NCBI GenBank assembly: GCA_028723455.1
Contig: JAQYEW010000001.1
Span: forward strand, 78,986-142,985
Direction: 5' to 3'
DNA: 64,000 nucleotides
Source: Prevotellaceae bacterium
Lineage (GTDB): Bacteria > Bacteroidota > Bacteroidia > Bacteroidales > Bacteroidaceae
A program made the translations under genes and the position numbers. The notes under the pieces are model-generated. The model was not told the DNA's origin. It made no database searches and saw only the letters and a program-made list of their open reading frames with translations. This document shows, piece after piece, positions 7,084 through 16,567 of this stretch (positions are counted from its first letter, which is position 1; each line of letters opens with the position of its first letter).

Positions 7084-8169
7084 ATGAAAAAAGCAATTCT
7101 TAGGTTACAGGACGGTACGGAATTCTCCGGCTACTGTTTCGGTGCAGAAACGGCCGTTGCAGGCGAGGTTGTGTTTAACACCGCCATGATGGGGTATCCC
7201 GAAAGCATGACCGACCCATCGTATGCAGGGCAAATCGTTGTTTTCACCTATCCCCTCGTAGGCAACTATGGCGTTCCCAGTGATGAATGTGCGGAAAACG
7301 GGCTAAGCCGTTTCATGGAGGGAGACAAAATCCATGTGCGAGCCATTGTCGTAGGCGACTACAGTGCGGAATTCAGCCATTGGAACGCGAAAGAAAGTTT
7401 GGATGCATGGATGAAACGCGAAGGCATACCAGGCATCACGGGCATTGACACAAGAGAGCTGACCAAAGTGTTGCGGGAACATGGCGTCATGATGGGTTCA
7501 TTGGTGCCTGAAGGCATGGAATCGCCCAAAGCGCAGTACGAAGGGGTTAATTTCGTATCGCAGGTAAGTTGCCAGGAAGTTACTACTTACCAACCCACCT
7601 CAGAACCCATCGGAAAGAAAGTAGTGCTTGTTGACTGCGGGGTCAAACACAACATTATCCGCTCGCTGCTTGAGCGTGGCGTTGAGGTGATTCGCGTGCC
7701 TTGGGATTACGATTTCAACCAACTGGACTTTGACGCCCTCTTCTTGGCAAACGGCCCCGGCGACCCGGAGACCTGTAAGCCCACAGTGGATAACATACGC
7801 AAATTCCTCCAGCATCCGAAGGTACGTCCCTGCATGGGTATCTGCATGGGTAATCAGCTGTTGGCCAAAGCCGCCGGAGCACGCATCTACAAGCTCAAGT
7901 ACGGACATCGTAGCCACAACCAACCCGTGCGTCAGGCGGGCACCAACAGATGCTTCATCACAACGCAGAACCACGGCTATGCCGTTGACGCATCCACCAT
8001 GTCCAATGACTGGGAGCCCCTGTTCGAGAACATGAACGACGGAAGCAACGAAGGTGTGCGGCACAAAACGAATCCCTGGTTCAGCGCTCAGTTCCATCCC
8101 GAGGCATGCGCAGGCCCACTGGACACGATGTTCCTCTTCGACGAGTTTGTTAATGCATTGAAAAAATAA
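7084..8169 (+). CDS. carA: Carbamoyl-phosphate synthase, small (glutaminase) subunit
   Basis: This 361-residue protein releases ammonia from glutamine and channels it to CarB for carbamoyl phosphate, the precursor of pyrimidines and arginine. The N-terminal CPSase small-chain domain (LQDGTEFSGYCFGAE, FNTAMMGYPESMTDPSY) is followed by a class I glutamine amidotransferase. The amidotransferase nucleophile Cys is in CMGICMGNQLL near residue 255, and its His-Glu pair is in AQFHPEACAGP near 337. It is followed after 17 bases by carB. Upstream is a leader with a candidate attenuator, suggesting pyrimidine control. Confidence 0.97.
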   Translation: MKKAILRLQDGTEFSGYCFGAETAVAGEVVFNTAMMGYPESMTDPSYAGQIVVFTYPLVGNYGVPSDECAENGLSRFMEGDKIHVRAIVVGDYSAEFSHWNAKESLDAWMKREGIPGITGIDTRELTKVLREHGVMMGSLVPEGMESPKAQYEGVNFVSQVSCQEVTTYQPTSEPIGKKVVLVDCGVKHNIIRSLLERGVEVIRVPWDYDFNQLDFDALFLANGPGDPETCKPTVDNIRKFLQHPKVRPCMGICMGNQLLAKAAGARIYKLKYGHRSHNQPVRQAGTNRCFITTQNHGYAVDASTMSNDWEPLFENMNDGSNEGVRHKTNPWFSAQFHPEACAGPLDTMFLFDEFVNALKK

Positions 8170-8186
8170 TCTGCGAAAAGAAAGCT

Positions 8187-11100
8187 ATGAATCAAATGAT
8201 AAAGAAGGTTTTACTTTTGGGTAGCGGAGCCCTGAAAATTGGCGAAGCAGGAGAATTTGACTACAGTGGCAGCCAGGCCTTGAAAGCATTGAAGGAAGAG
8301 GGCGTAGAGACCATCCTCATCAACCCCAACATTGCGACCGTACAGACTTCGGAAGGTGTTGCCGACCAAATTTATTATCTGCCCGTAACACCCTATTTCG
8401 TAGAACGCGTCATAGAGAAGGAGCGCCCTCAGGGTATTCTGCTCAGCTTCGGAGGCCAGACAGCCTTGAACTGTGGTGTGGAATTGCACAAGAGCGGTGT
8501 GCTGGAGAAATATAACGTGCAGGTTTTGGGCACACCCGTTAAGGCCATCATTGATACAGAAGACCGTGAACTCTTTGTACAGCGTCTGGACGAAATCGGC
8601 GTAAAAACCATCAAGAGCCAGGCATGCGAAAACATGGAAGAAGCCTGCAAGGCCGCCAAAGAGCTGGGCTATCCTGTAATCATACGCGCCGCCTATGCAC
8701 TTGGAGGTTTGGGCAGCGGATTCTGCGACAACGAGGAGGAACTGAGACGTTTGGCAGAAAAAGCCTTCTCGTTCAGTCCGCAAGTACTCGTTGAGAAAAG
8801 CCTGAAAGGTTGGAAAGAAATAGAATACGAGGTAGTACGCGACCGCTTTGACAACTGCATTACGGTATGTAACATGGAGAATTTCGACCCTCTCGGCATC
8901 CATACCGGAGAAAGTATCGTGATCGCTCCCAGCCAAACGCTTACCAATAGCGAATATCACAAGCTGCGCGCCCTGGCCATCAAGATTATCCGCCATATTG
9001 GCATTATCGGAGAGTGTAACGTACAGTATGCCTTTGACCCCGAAAGTGAAGATTATCGCGTGATTGAAGTTAATGCAAGACTTTCCCGCAGTTCTGCACT
9101 TGCCTCAAAAGCAACAGGATATCCCTTGGCATTCGTTGCTGCCAAACTGGGGTTGGGATATGGACTCTTCGATCTGAAAAACAGCGTAACGAAAACCACC
9201 ACCGCATTCTTTGAGCCAGCCCTTGATTATGTTGTCTGCAAAATTCCACGATGGGATTTGGGAAAGTTCCGTGGCGTTGACCGCGAACTGGGTAGCAGCA
9301 TGAAGAGCGTGGGCGAAGTGATGGCCATTGGCCGAACCTTTGAAGAAGCCATTCAGAAGGGCCTGCGCATGATAGGACAAGGTATGCACGGATTTGTAGG
9401 TAACAAAGACTTTGATCTCGAAGATCTGGATGCTGCCCTCCAAGCGCCAACGGACAAGCGCATCTTTGTTATCGAGAAGGCTTTCCTCGCAGGCTACAGC
9501 GTGGACCAAGTCCATCAGCTCACAAAGATTGACAAATGGTTTTTGCAGAAGCTGTTGAACATCTACAACATCAACAATGACCTGCGTCAACAAAGCCTGG
9601 AAAGCCTTTGTCCGGAACTATTACGTAAGGCCAAGGTATATGGATTCACGGATTTCCAAATAGCACGCGCCCTGGGCATGGAGCAGGAAATGGATATTGA
9701 AAAGGCACTGTTGGCGGTTAGAACAAAGCGTAAGAGCTTAGGCATTATTCCCTATGTAAAGCAAATAGATACGTTAGCTGCGGAATACCCTGCTCAGACA
9801 AACTATCTCTACCTGACCTATAACGCCACTGCACATGACGTAAGCTATGAACACGACAAGCTAAGCATCATTGTACTTGGTTCTGGGGCCTATCGCATCG
9901 GCAGCTCGGTAGAGTTCGACTGGTGTGGCGTGCAGGCATTGAATACCATTCGCAAACAAGGCTACCGCTCGGTGATGATTAACTACAACCCCGAAACGGT
10001 AAGCACGGATTATGACATGTGCGACCGCCTTTATTTCGACGAGCTGAGCTTTGAACGCGTTTTGGATATTATCGACCTGGAATCTCCCCGCGGCGTAATT
10101 GTAAGCACGGGCGGACAGATACCCAACAATCTGGCGTTGAAGCTTGACCATCAACAAGTGCCAATCCTTGGCACACAAGCCAAATACATTGATAATGCGG
10201 AGGACCGCGACAAATTCTCGGCCATGCTCGACCGCATAGGAGTCGACCAGCCCGAATGGAGTGCGCTGACATCCATGGAGGATGTTTCGGACTTCGTTAA
10301 ACGAGTTGGTTTCCCCGTACTTGTACGTCCCAGCTACGTACTTTCCGGAGCGGCCATGAATGTATGTTCAAACGAAGAAGAGCTCGAACGCTTCCTCACT
10401 TTGGCCGCTAACGTATCGAAGAAGCACCCTGTTGTCGTCTCCAAATTCATGCAGAACACGAAGGAGGTCGAAATGGATGCCGTAGCGCAAAACGGAGAAA
10501 TCATGGCTTATGCCATCTCTGAGCACATTGAGTTTGCGGGCGTACACTCCGGCGACGCTACCATTCAGTTCCCTGCACAAAAGCTCTATGTCGAAACCGT
10601 TCGGCGTATCAAGAAAATCAGTGCTCAGATTGCACGCGAACTGAACATATCAGGCCCCTTCAACATTCAATACCTGGCACGCGAAAACGAGATTAAGGTC
10701 ATTGAGTGCAACCTACGTGCATCACGTTCTTTCCCCTTTGTGAGCAAAGTGTTGAAAGTAAACCTCATTGAACTGGCCACCCGTGTAATGCTCGGACTAC
10801 CCGTAAAGAAACTTGAAAAGAGTTTCTTCGATTTCGATTACGTAGGCATCAAGGCCAGCCAATTCTCCTTCAACCGTCTTCAAAAGGCAGATCCCGTCTT
10901 AGGTGTAGACATGAGTTCTACGGGCGAGGTAGGTTGTCTCGGTCCCGACACGAACAGTGCCTTATTGCTGGCCATGCTGTCTGTGGGACATCGTATCCCC
11001 CAAAAGAACATTCTCCTTTCAACCGGAGGTGCCAAGGAAAAGGCCAGTCTGCTGGACACTGCGAAGATGCTGCGCGAGCATGGATATAATCTATATGCAA

Positions 11101-11408
11101 CGGGGGGAACCAGCCGCTACCTAAAAGAAAACGGTGTTGAGAATACGCTGGTATATTGGCCCAGCGAAGAAGGGCTACAACCTCAGGCGCTTGATTTAAT
11201 GCATGAGCACAAGATCGACATGGTTGTGAACATTCCCAAAGACCTCACGACACACGAACTGACCAATGGTTACAAGATTCGCCGTACAGCTGTCGACAGG
11301 AATATCCCTCTCATCACAAACAGTCGTCTGGCAGCTGCCTTCTGCAATGCTTTCTGCACGCTCAAGATTGAAGACCTGCCCATCGAGAGTTGGAGCGAAT
11401 ACAAATAA
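8187..11408 (+). CDS. carB: Carbamoyl-phosphate synthase, large subunit
   Basis: This 1073-residue protein has the expected internal duplication: an N-terminal carboxyphosphate half and a C-terminal carbamoyl phosphate half. Each begins with a VLLLGSGALKIGEAGEFDYS / IIVLGSGAYRIGSSVEFDW type motif, followed by an ATP-grasp domain. The last ~130 residues (LLSTGGAKEKASLLDTAKML to the end) form the MGS-like allosteric domain that binds UMP and other effectors in related enzymes. It works with CarA in the cytosol. The start at 8187 gives the usual N-terminus. An intrinsic terminator follows at 11431. Confidence 0.98.
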   Translation: MNQMIKKVLLLGSGALKIGEAGEFDYSGSQALKALKEEGVETILINPNIATVQTSEGVADQIYYLPVTPYFVERVIEKERPQGILLSFGGQTALNCGVELHKSGVLEKYNVQVLGTPVKAIIDTEDRELFVQRLDEIGVKTIKSQACENMEEACKAAKELGYPVIIRAAYALGGLGSGFCDNEEELRRLAEKAFSFSPQVLVEKSLKGWKEIEYEVVRDRFDNCITVCNMENFDPLGIHTGESIVIAPSQTLTNSEYHKLRALAIKIIRHIGIIGECNVQYAFDPESEDYRVIEVNARLSRSSALASKATGYPLAFVAAKLGLGYGLFDLKNSVTKTTTAFFEPALDYVVCKIPRWDLGKFRGVDRELGSSMKSVGEVMAIGRTFEEAIQKGLRMIGQGMHGFVGNKDFDLEDLDAALQAPTDKRIFVIEKAFLAGYSVDQVHQLTKIDKWFLQKLLNIYNINNDLRQQSLESLCPELLRKAKVYGFTDFQIARALGMEQEMDIEKALLAVRTKRKSLGIIPYVKQIDTLAAEYPAQTNYLYLTYNATAHDVSYEHDKLSIIVLGSGAYRIGSSVEFDWCGVQALNTIRKQGYRSVMINYNPETVSTDYDMCDRLYFDELSFERVLDIIDLESPRGVIVSTGGQIPNNLALKLDHQQVPILGTQAKYIDNAEDRDKFSAMLDRIGVDQPEWSALTSMEDVSDFVKRVGFPVLVRPSYVLSGAAMNVCSNEEELERFLTLAANVSKKHPVVVSKFMQNTKEVEMDAVAQNGEIMAYAISEHIEFAGVHSGDATIQFPAQKLYVETVRRIKKISAQIARELNISGPFNIQYLARENEIKVIECNLRASRSFPFVSKVLKVNLIELATRVMLGLPVKKLEKSFFDFDYVGIKASQFSFNRLQKADPVLGVDMSSTGEVGCLGPDTNSALLLAMLSVGHRIPQKNILLSTGGAKEKASLLDTAKMLREHGYNLYATGGTSRYLKENGVENTLVYWPSEEGLQPQALDLMHEHKIDMVVNIPKDLTTHELTNGYKIRRTAVDRNIPLITNSRLAAAFCNAFCTLKIEDLPIESWSEYK

Positions 11409-11430
11409 ATGACATAAATCAAGCAAATCA

Positions 11431-11469
11431 GGCAAGGAAAGCAGATTTTTCTGTTTTCCTTGCCTTTTC
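11431..11469 (+). terminator. Intrinsic terminator after carAB
   Basis: GGCAAGGAAA and TTTTCCTTGCC pair, extended inward by CAG/CTG around an ATTTTT loop, and are followed by TTTTC. Confidence 0.85.
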
Positions 11470-11490
11470 AATAAAAATACACTATATTTG
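11460..11490 (+). promoter_or_regulatory. Promoter for fabD
   Basis: TTGC at 11460-11463 and TATATTTG at 11483-11490 are spaced by 19 bases. The -33 element is embedded in the 3' arm of the carAB terminator. Confidence 0.6.
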
Positions 11491-11526
11491 TCCGAAATTT
11501 AAACAAAAAAAAGGTAAAAAGCATCT

Positions 11527-12420
11527 ATGAACGCATTTGTATTTCCCGGACAGGGAGCGCAGTTCTCCGGCATGGGCAAGGACTTGTACGAGAGCAACGA
11601 AACAGCGAAGGAACTTTTCGAACTGGCAAATAACATTTTGGGCTTCCGCATTACGGACATTATGTTCGAAGGCTCTGCCGAAGACCTGAAACAGACCAAG
11701 GTTACCCAGCCTGCCGTGTTCCTGCACAGCGTCATCAGCGCCATCTGCCTGGGCGACCAATTCAATCCTGACATGGTAGGCGGCCATAGTTTGGGCGAAT
11801 TCAGTGCGTTGGTCGCCAGTGGTGCTCTTCGTTTTGAGGACGGTTTGAAATTGGTTCACCAGCGTGCCTTGGCCATGCAAAAGGCATGCGAGATGGTACC
11901 CGGCACCATGGCCGCGATTATCGGCTTAGAGGACGAAAAAATAGAGCAAATCTGCGCTGAAGTAAGCACGGAGGAAAAGCCTGTTGTTTGCGCCAACTAC
12001 AACAATCCCGGACAACTTGTAATCAGCGGCAACAAAGAGGCTGTTGAAGTTGCTTGTGAAAAGTTGAAAGAAGCAGGTGCAAAGCGTGCTCTGATGTTGC
12101 CTGTCGGCGGTGCTTTCCACTCTCCTTTGATGCAGCCTGCCAAGGAAGAACTACAAGCAGCTATCGAGGCCACCACATTCAGCACCCCGAAGTGTCCCGT
12201 TTATCAGAATGTTGACGGCAAGGCTCACACAGACGCTGAAGAAATCAAGCAGAACCTGATCGCACAGCTTACCGCCAGCGTACGTTGGACACAAGAGGTG
12301 GAGAATATGCTGAAGGCTGGCGCCACCACTTTTACGGAGTGCGGCCCCGGCAAGGCTCTCCAAGGCATGATTGCGAAAATTGCCAAGGGAGTTGATGGAG
12401 TTACCATTTCAGGTGTGTAA
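11527..12420 (+). CDS. fabD: Malonyl-CoA:ACP transacylase
   Basis: This 297-residue cytosolic enzyme moves malonyl from CoA to acyl carrier protein to start fatty-acid elongation. The start FVFPGQGAQFSGMG is canonical. The catalytic serine is in GHSLGEFSALVASG near residue 90, with the conserved arginine after it in HQRALAMQKAC and the active-site histidine in GGAFHSPLMQPA. The C-terminal ECGPGKALQGM is typical. It has its own promoter and is followed after 20 bases by a GH13 gene, with no other fatty-acid genes beside it. Confidence 0.97.
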   Translation: MNAFVFPGQGAQFSGMGKDLYESNETAKELFELANNILGFRITDIMFEGSAEDLKQTKVTQPAVFLHSVISAICLGDQFNPDMVGGHSLGEFSALVASGALRFEDGLKLVHQRALAMQKACEMVPGTMAAIIGLEDEKIEQICAEVSTEEKPVVCANYNNPGQLVISGNKEAVEVACEKLKEAGAKRALMLPVGGAFHSPLMQPAKEELQAAIEATTFSTPKCPVYQNVDGKAHTDAEEIKQNLIAQLTASVRWTQEVENMLKAGATTFTECGPGKALQGMIAKIAKGVDGVTISGV

Positions 12421-12440
12421 AAAGCTTTAGCAACATAACA

Positions 12441-14123
12441 ATGAGCAATCAGAAGATTGTCATTTATCAGGTATTCACACGCCTTTTCGGCAATGAGGTA
12501 CGCACGACAAAGCCTTGGGGCACCAAGACTGAAAACGGTTGTGGCAAAATGGACGATTTCACGCCTTATGCCCTGCAGCAGATTGTCGGCTTGGGTGCCA
12601 CACATATTTGGTATACCGGACTACTTGAACATGCTACGCAAACCGACTATTCTCATTTCGGCATCCGGAAAGACCATCCGGGTGTGGTAAAGGGAATAGC
12701 AGGTTCGCCCTATGCCATCAAGGATTATTACGATATTGACCCCGACCTTGCTACAAGCGTACCAGCCCGCATGAACGAGTTCGAAGCCTTGGTTAAGCGT
12801 ACAAAAGAAGCAGGGCTGAAGATAGTAATTGACTTCGTCCCCAATCATGTTACACGCGAATACCATAGCGATGCAAAACCTGATGGTGTGCGCGACCTGG
12901 GCGAGGACGACAACAAAGACCAAAGCTTTAGCACTCAGAATAATTTCTACTATAAACCCGGCGAAAGTCTTCACGCCACAGACTTCGATATCCGCGGATA
13001 TTGGGAATATCCCGCCCGTGCAACGGGCAATGATGTCTTTAGCGCTTGGGTGTCCCGCAACGATTGGTACGAGACAATCAAACTAAACTATGGCGTCGAT
13101 TATCAGAACGGCCATCAATGCCACTTCGACCCTATTCCCTCTACGTGGAACAAAATGCTTGACGTTTTGCTCTTTTGGTCTGGCAAGGGCGTTGATGCTT
13201 TCCGGTGTGATATGGCAGAGATGGTTCCTGTTGAGTTTTGGGGATGGGCTATCCGAAAAGTAAAAGACCAATACCCCCACATCATCTTTATTGCCGAGGT
13301 ATATAACCCTGCGCAATATCGCAAATATATCCATGAAGGGCTTTTTGATTATCTTTATGATAAGGTTGGTCTTTATGACACCCTGCGAAATGTAATATGT
13401 GGCAATGCCAGCGCAACGGAAATCACACGCTGTTGGCAGAGCGTTGACGACATCCGGGAACACATGCTTGCCTTCCTTGAAAACCATGATGAGCAGCGGC
13501 TTGCCAGTGAATTCTTTGCCGGCAACTCCCAGATGGGACGTGCACCGCTGATTGTCGCTTCCTGCATGGGCACGAATCCCATGATGATTTATTTCGGACA
13601 GGAACTGGGCGAGCGTGGCATGGACGAGGAGGGATTCAGTGGACGAGACGGACGAACCTCCATCTTTGATTACTGGACGGTGGATAAGATTCGGCGTTGG
13701 CGCAATCAGGGACAGTTCAACAACCGCAAACTAACTCCCGACGAAGTAAGCCTGCAACAATTCTATAGTCGCGTGCTCCATCTTTGTAATGAGGAAGAGG
13801 TGTTGCGCGAGGGCGAGTTCTATGACTTGATGTACGCGAATCTGGACAATCCGAACTTCAACCCCGCCAAGCAATACGCCTTTATACGTCGAAAGGAGAA
13901 AACACTTATGCTGATTGTCGCTAATTTTGACAACAAGGATGCTTTGGTAGAAGTGAATATCCCCAAGCACATCTTTGAATTCTATCGCTTAAAGGAAACG
14001 GAATACATCAAGGCTGAAGGCTTGCTAACGGGTTCACCCCATCACATTTCCTTCTCGCCAAATCAACCGACGAAGCTACTTGTACCCGGACATAACGGGC
14101 GTATTTTAAAATTTACTTTATGA
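12441..14123 (+). CDS. GH13 alpha-amylase family enzyme, cytoplasmic
   Basis: This 560-residue protein has no signal peptide. The (beta/alpha)8 GH13 regions are present: region I in IVIDFVPNHV, nucleophile Asp in VDAFRCDMAEM near residue 256, acid/base Glu in IFIAEVYNP near 285, and the transition-state Asp in LENHDEQRLAS near 348. A short beta domain with typical late strands follows (KTLMLIVANFDNKDALVEV). It should cleave or rearrange alpha-glucans such as glycogen or maltodextrins; specificity cannot be read. The stop overlaps the start of the GH43 gene by ATGA, so the two are translationally coupled. Confidence 0.9.
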   Translation: MSNQKIVIYQVFTRLFGNEVRTTKPWGTKTENGCGKMDDFTPYALQQIVGLGATHIWYTGLLEHATQTDYSHFGIRKDHPGVVKGIAGSPYAIKDYYDIDPDLATSVPARMNEFEALVKRTKEAGLKIVIDFVPNHVTREYHSDAKPDGVRDLGEDDNKDQSFSTQNNFYYKPGESLHATDFDIRGYWEYPARATGNDVFSAWVSRNDWYETIKLNYGVDYQNGHQCHFDPIPSTWNKMLDVLLFWSGKGVDAFRCDMAEMVPVEFWGWAIRKVKDQYPHIIFIAEVYNPAQYRKYIHEGLFDYLYDKVGLYDTLRNVICGNASATEITRCWQSVDDIREHMLAFLENHDEQRLASEFFAGNSQMGRAPLIVASCMGTNPMMIYFGQELGERGMDEEGFSGRDGRTSIFDYWTVDKIRRWRNQGQFNNRKLTPDEVSLQQFYSRVLHLCNEEEVLREGEFYDLMYANLDNPNFNPAKQYAFIRRKEKTLMLIVANFDNKDALVEVNIPKHIFEFYRLKETEYIKAEGLLTGSPHHISFSPNQPTKLLVPGHNGRILKFTL

Positions 14124-15109
14124 AACTTAACCAATTACTACCGACCGTGGCAGTCGCAGCTCTCCTGCTGACCTCCACGGTCGGCTTGGCAAAGAGAAAG
14201 CATACCGTGAAAATTCAAAACGGCCTGTTGTGGATGGACACGGAGGGACGTTCAGTACAGGCACACGGAGGAAACATCATCCGGCACAATGGTCGCTGGT
14301 GGCTCATTGGCGAGGACCGATCTTCAAGCTGGAATCCGGACGTTAACCTATACAGCAGTAAAGATCTTCAGACATGGAAATTTGAAGGAAAGGTTCTTGA
14401 GAACGGTGTAACGCATCCCGAACTGGGTCGTACACGAATGATAGAACGTCCCAAACTGATGTATAACAAAACGACCAGGAAGTTTGTTATCTGGTGTCAT
14501 TGGGAAGCGAAGGACTATAGTGCCAGCGAAGCTGGCGTTTTCGAGTCAGACGCAATCACAGGACCCTATAAAACCGTATGGACAGGGCGTCCTCTGGACA
14601 CAAAATCACGCGACTGCAACATCTTTCAGGATATTGACGGCACAGCCTACTTCATCTCCACAACAGACGAAAACACCAATCTCGGTCTTTTCAAACTTTC
14701 CCCCGATTATCATCAAGCCGTTTCCAAGACCCTCCTGCAAGAAGGGCAGCGACGTGAAGCCCCAGCCATTGTGAATATTGACGGCCTCTATTACATGATC
14801 AGCAGCGCATGCACCGGTTGGGATCCCAATCAGGCAAAACTGACGACCAGCCGTAGTCTGGAGTCGGGCTGGACTCCCTTGGAGAACATCGGAGACCGCA
14901 TTGCTTTCGACACACAAGCATCCAGCATCCTGACGATTCAGGGAACCCAAGGAACAACCTACATATATGTAGGCGACCGGTGGATGGATCCAGACTTGCC
15001 CAACAGCAAAATCATCATGCTGCCCATTGAATTTGAAAATGGCAAGATGGTGCTTCGCTGGCGCGAAAGCTGGACATTAGACCTCAAACGAGGAACGTGG
15101 AGCGACTGA
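14120..15109 (+). CDS. Exported GH43-like glycoside hydrolase
   Basis: This 329-residue protein has a signal peptide (MKLNQLLP, a hydrophobic core to TSTVGLA). The mature part shows five-bladed propeller repeats seen in GH43 enzymes: GGNIIRHNGRWWLIGEDR, NVNLYSSKDLQTWKFEG (as DVNLYSS), ERPKLMYNKTTRKFVIWCHW, SRDCNIFQDIDGTAYFIS, REAPAIVNIDGLYYMISS and YIYVGDRWM. The pattern is closest to the galactan-acting GH43 subfamilies, though catalytic acids were not assigned individually. Its start overlaps the GH13 stop. It ends 1 base from the convergent DUF3078 gene, with no visible terminator between them. Confidence 0.8.
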   Translation: MKLNQLLPTVAVAALLLTSTVGLAKRKHTVKIQNGLLWMDTEGRSVQAHGGNIIRHNGRWWLIGEDRSSSWNPDVNLYSSKDLQTWKFEGKVLENGVTHPELGRTRMIERPKLMYNKTTRKFVIWCHWEAKDYSASEAGVFESDAITGPYKTVWTGRPLDTKSRDCNIFQDIDGTAYFISTTDENTNLGLFKLSPDYHQAVSKTLLQEGQRREAPAIVNIDGLYYMISSACTGWDPNQAKLTTSRSLESGWTPLENIGDRIAFDTQASSILTIQGTQGTTYIYVGDRWMDPDLPNSKIIMLPIEFENGKMVLRWRESWTLDLKRGTWSD

Positions 15110-15110
15110 C

Positions 15111-16427
15111 TTAGAAATCATAATTCACACCCAAGGAGAGCCACTCACGCATCATCCAATAGCCATTATCGCCACGGAAGCGCGTACTGCTATCATCAAA
15201 GCGAGGATAGAAGAAAAACTCGGAACTGAGATATTTGTTTATGGTAAAGCGGACTTTGTTTTCCCATTGAACCTGAACGTAATCCAAGTTTGTAAAATAG
15301 TACAGCTTGCTGTTCCACTTCACGTTCTTGCAGATATCCCAGTCAAACTCCCACTTTATACTGGGGCCAAAGTTATGAAAAGACTTGCGGCCTTCCTTGA
15401 TACCATAACGGGAACGTAGCCCCATGTCCGTGGGGTCATAGGAAACAAAACGCATATTGTAAGCAACAGGAGCAAGATAGAGCGAACCATGAAAGCGTTC
15501 TTTCTTGCTCTTGAACTTATAATCCATACCGACCGATACGTCCAGATAAAGAGGGGCCATAAAACCAGAGATATACTTCTCTGAGTTCGTATTGAAGTTC
15601 TTGAACATTTGAGTACTTGCCTGAACCTCACCCGCATAATTCCAGTTCTTTGCCGCTTTGTAACCGACACGGCTTGTGGCACGAATCAGGTTGTTCGTAA
15701 CGCGGGGGTTGTGCACCGTATCGCTACTCGTTTGAAAGCCCAACTGAAACTCCAGACGGTTGTTCCATTGCAGCTTCTTCTTGTTGTCGTAATTTGCCTC
15801 CAATGTCAATTGTGCCTGCGCAGCATAGTTGTTCTCGCCACCTTTGTACCAGTTTTCCGAGAAATAACTCTGAGTAAACTGGAACGAACCATTTCCTTTG
15901 AACACCCAAAACTTTGGCTTGTGAGCTTCCACAACCACAGGCTCGGCAACATCGTTTCCCAGATCCACAGGAACTGCCTTATCCGTCAGTTTAGCACCAC
16001 TGGTGATGGGCGCCATACTTTCCTGCTGCAAGCGAGTCTCACTGAGAAACTGCTCTGCCGTGTGATGAATCAAACTGGGGTTACTGACATACATGCGAGC
16101 CAACTGTGCATCGGATGCAGAAATAAGCGGATTCACGTTCCCATGCTGACTCCATTGGGGGAGAAGCATACGGTTGAGCGCATCATTATATAAGGTGCCG
16201 CTTGTGAGCATACGATAAAAATAGGGATTAAAAGTAACACGACTTTGCCCTACGCCAGCATGCAGATCGGCCTGACGGCGTTGTTGGCTCAGTTTGCTTA
16301 ACTCCCTCGTATATGCACTTAAAGTAGAATCTTTACGCACAGGTGTCGTAGGAGCAGAAACAGACGAAGGCATCGCTGACACCGTTAGGCTGATGACAAG
16401 AGACAGAACAGATAAGAAAGTACGCAT
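15111..16427 (-). CDS. DUF3078 outer-membrane-type protein
   Basis: This 438-residue protein has a signal peptide (MRTFLSVLSLVISLTVSAM). The C-terminal half (from ~170) has alternating strands rich in aromatic residues and ends LSLGVNYDF, with a terminal Phe as in outer-membrane beta-barrels. The stretch NWYKGGENNYAAQAQLTLEA followed by WNNRLEFQLGFQ is characteristic of DUF3078 proteins of Bacteroidota. Function is unknown; an outer-membrane location is inferred. The first 160 residues are polar and likely periplasmic. It has its own promoter, divergent from yidC. Confidence 0.8.
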   Translation of the reverse strand: MRTFLSVLSLVISLTVSAMPSSVSAPTTPVRKDSTLSAYTRELSKLSQQRRQADLHAGVGQSRVTFNPYFYRMLTSGTLYNDALNRMLLPQWSQHGNVNPLISASDAQLARMYVSNPSLIHHTAEQFLSETRLQQESMAPITSGAKLTDKAVPVDLGNDVAEPVVVEAHKPKFWVFKGNGSFQFTQSYFSENWYKGGENNYAAQAQLTLEANYDNKKKLQWNNRLEFQLGFQTSSDTVHNPRVTNNLIRATSRVGYKAAKNWNYAGEVQASTQMFKNFNTNSEKYISGFMAPLYLDVSVGMDYKFKSKKERFHGSLYLAPVAYNMRFVSYDPTDMGLRSRYGIKEGRKSFHNFGPSIKWEFDWDICKNVKWNSKLYYFTNLDYVQVQWENKVRFTINKYLSSEFFFYPRFDDSSTRFRGDNGYWMMREWLSLGVNYDF

Positions 16428-16467
16428 GCGCTATTTAGGAATTATCTTTTTGACGTATTTGTATCAG

Positions 16468-16475
16468 CAAAGGTA
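16468..16475 (-). promoter_or_regulatory. -7 box for the DUF3078 gene
   Basis: TACCTTTG on the minus strand, about 41 bases upstream of the ATG at 16427. Confidence 0.55.
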
Positions 16476-16517
16476 GCAATTTAAAGCGAGAAATACCAAC
16501 AAACGGTTTCTTTTTTG

Positions 16518-16525
16518 TACCTTTG
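16518..16525 (+). promoter_or_regulatory. -7 box for the yidC operon
   Basis: TACCTTTG on the plus strand, transcript start near 16532. This excludes the ORF extension beginning at 16541 as the preferred start and supports the ATG at 16568. Confidence 0.55.
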
Positions 16526-16567
16526 TAGATTGGAAAAACATTGTGGCAAACAAAAACAAAAACAAAT

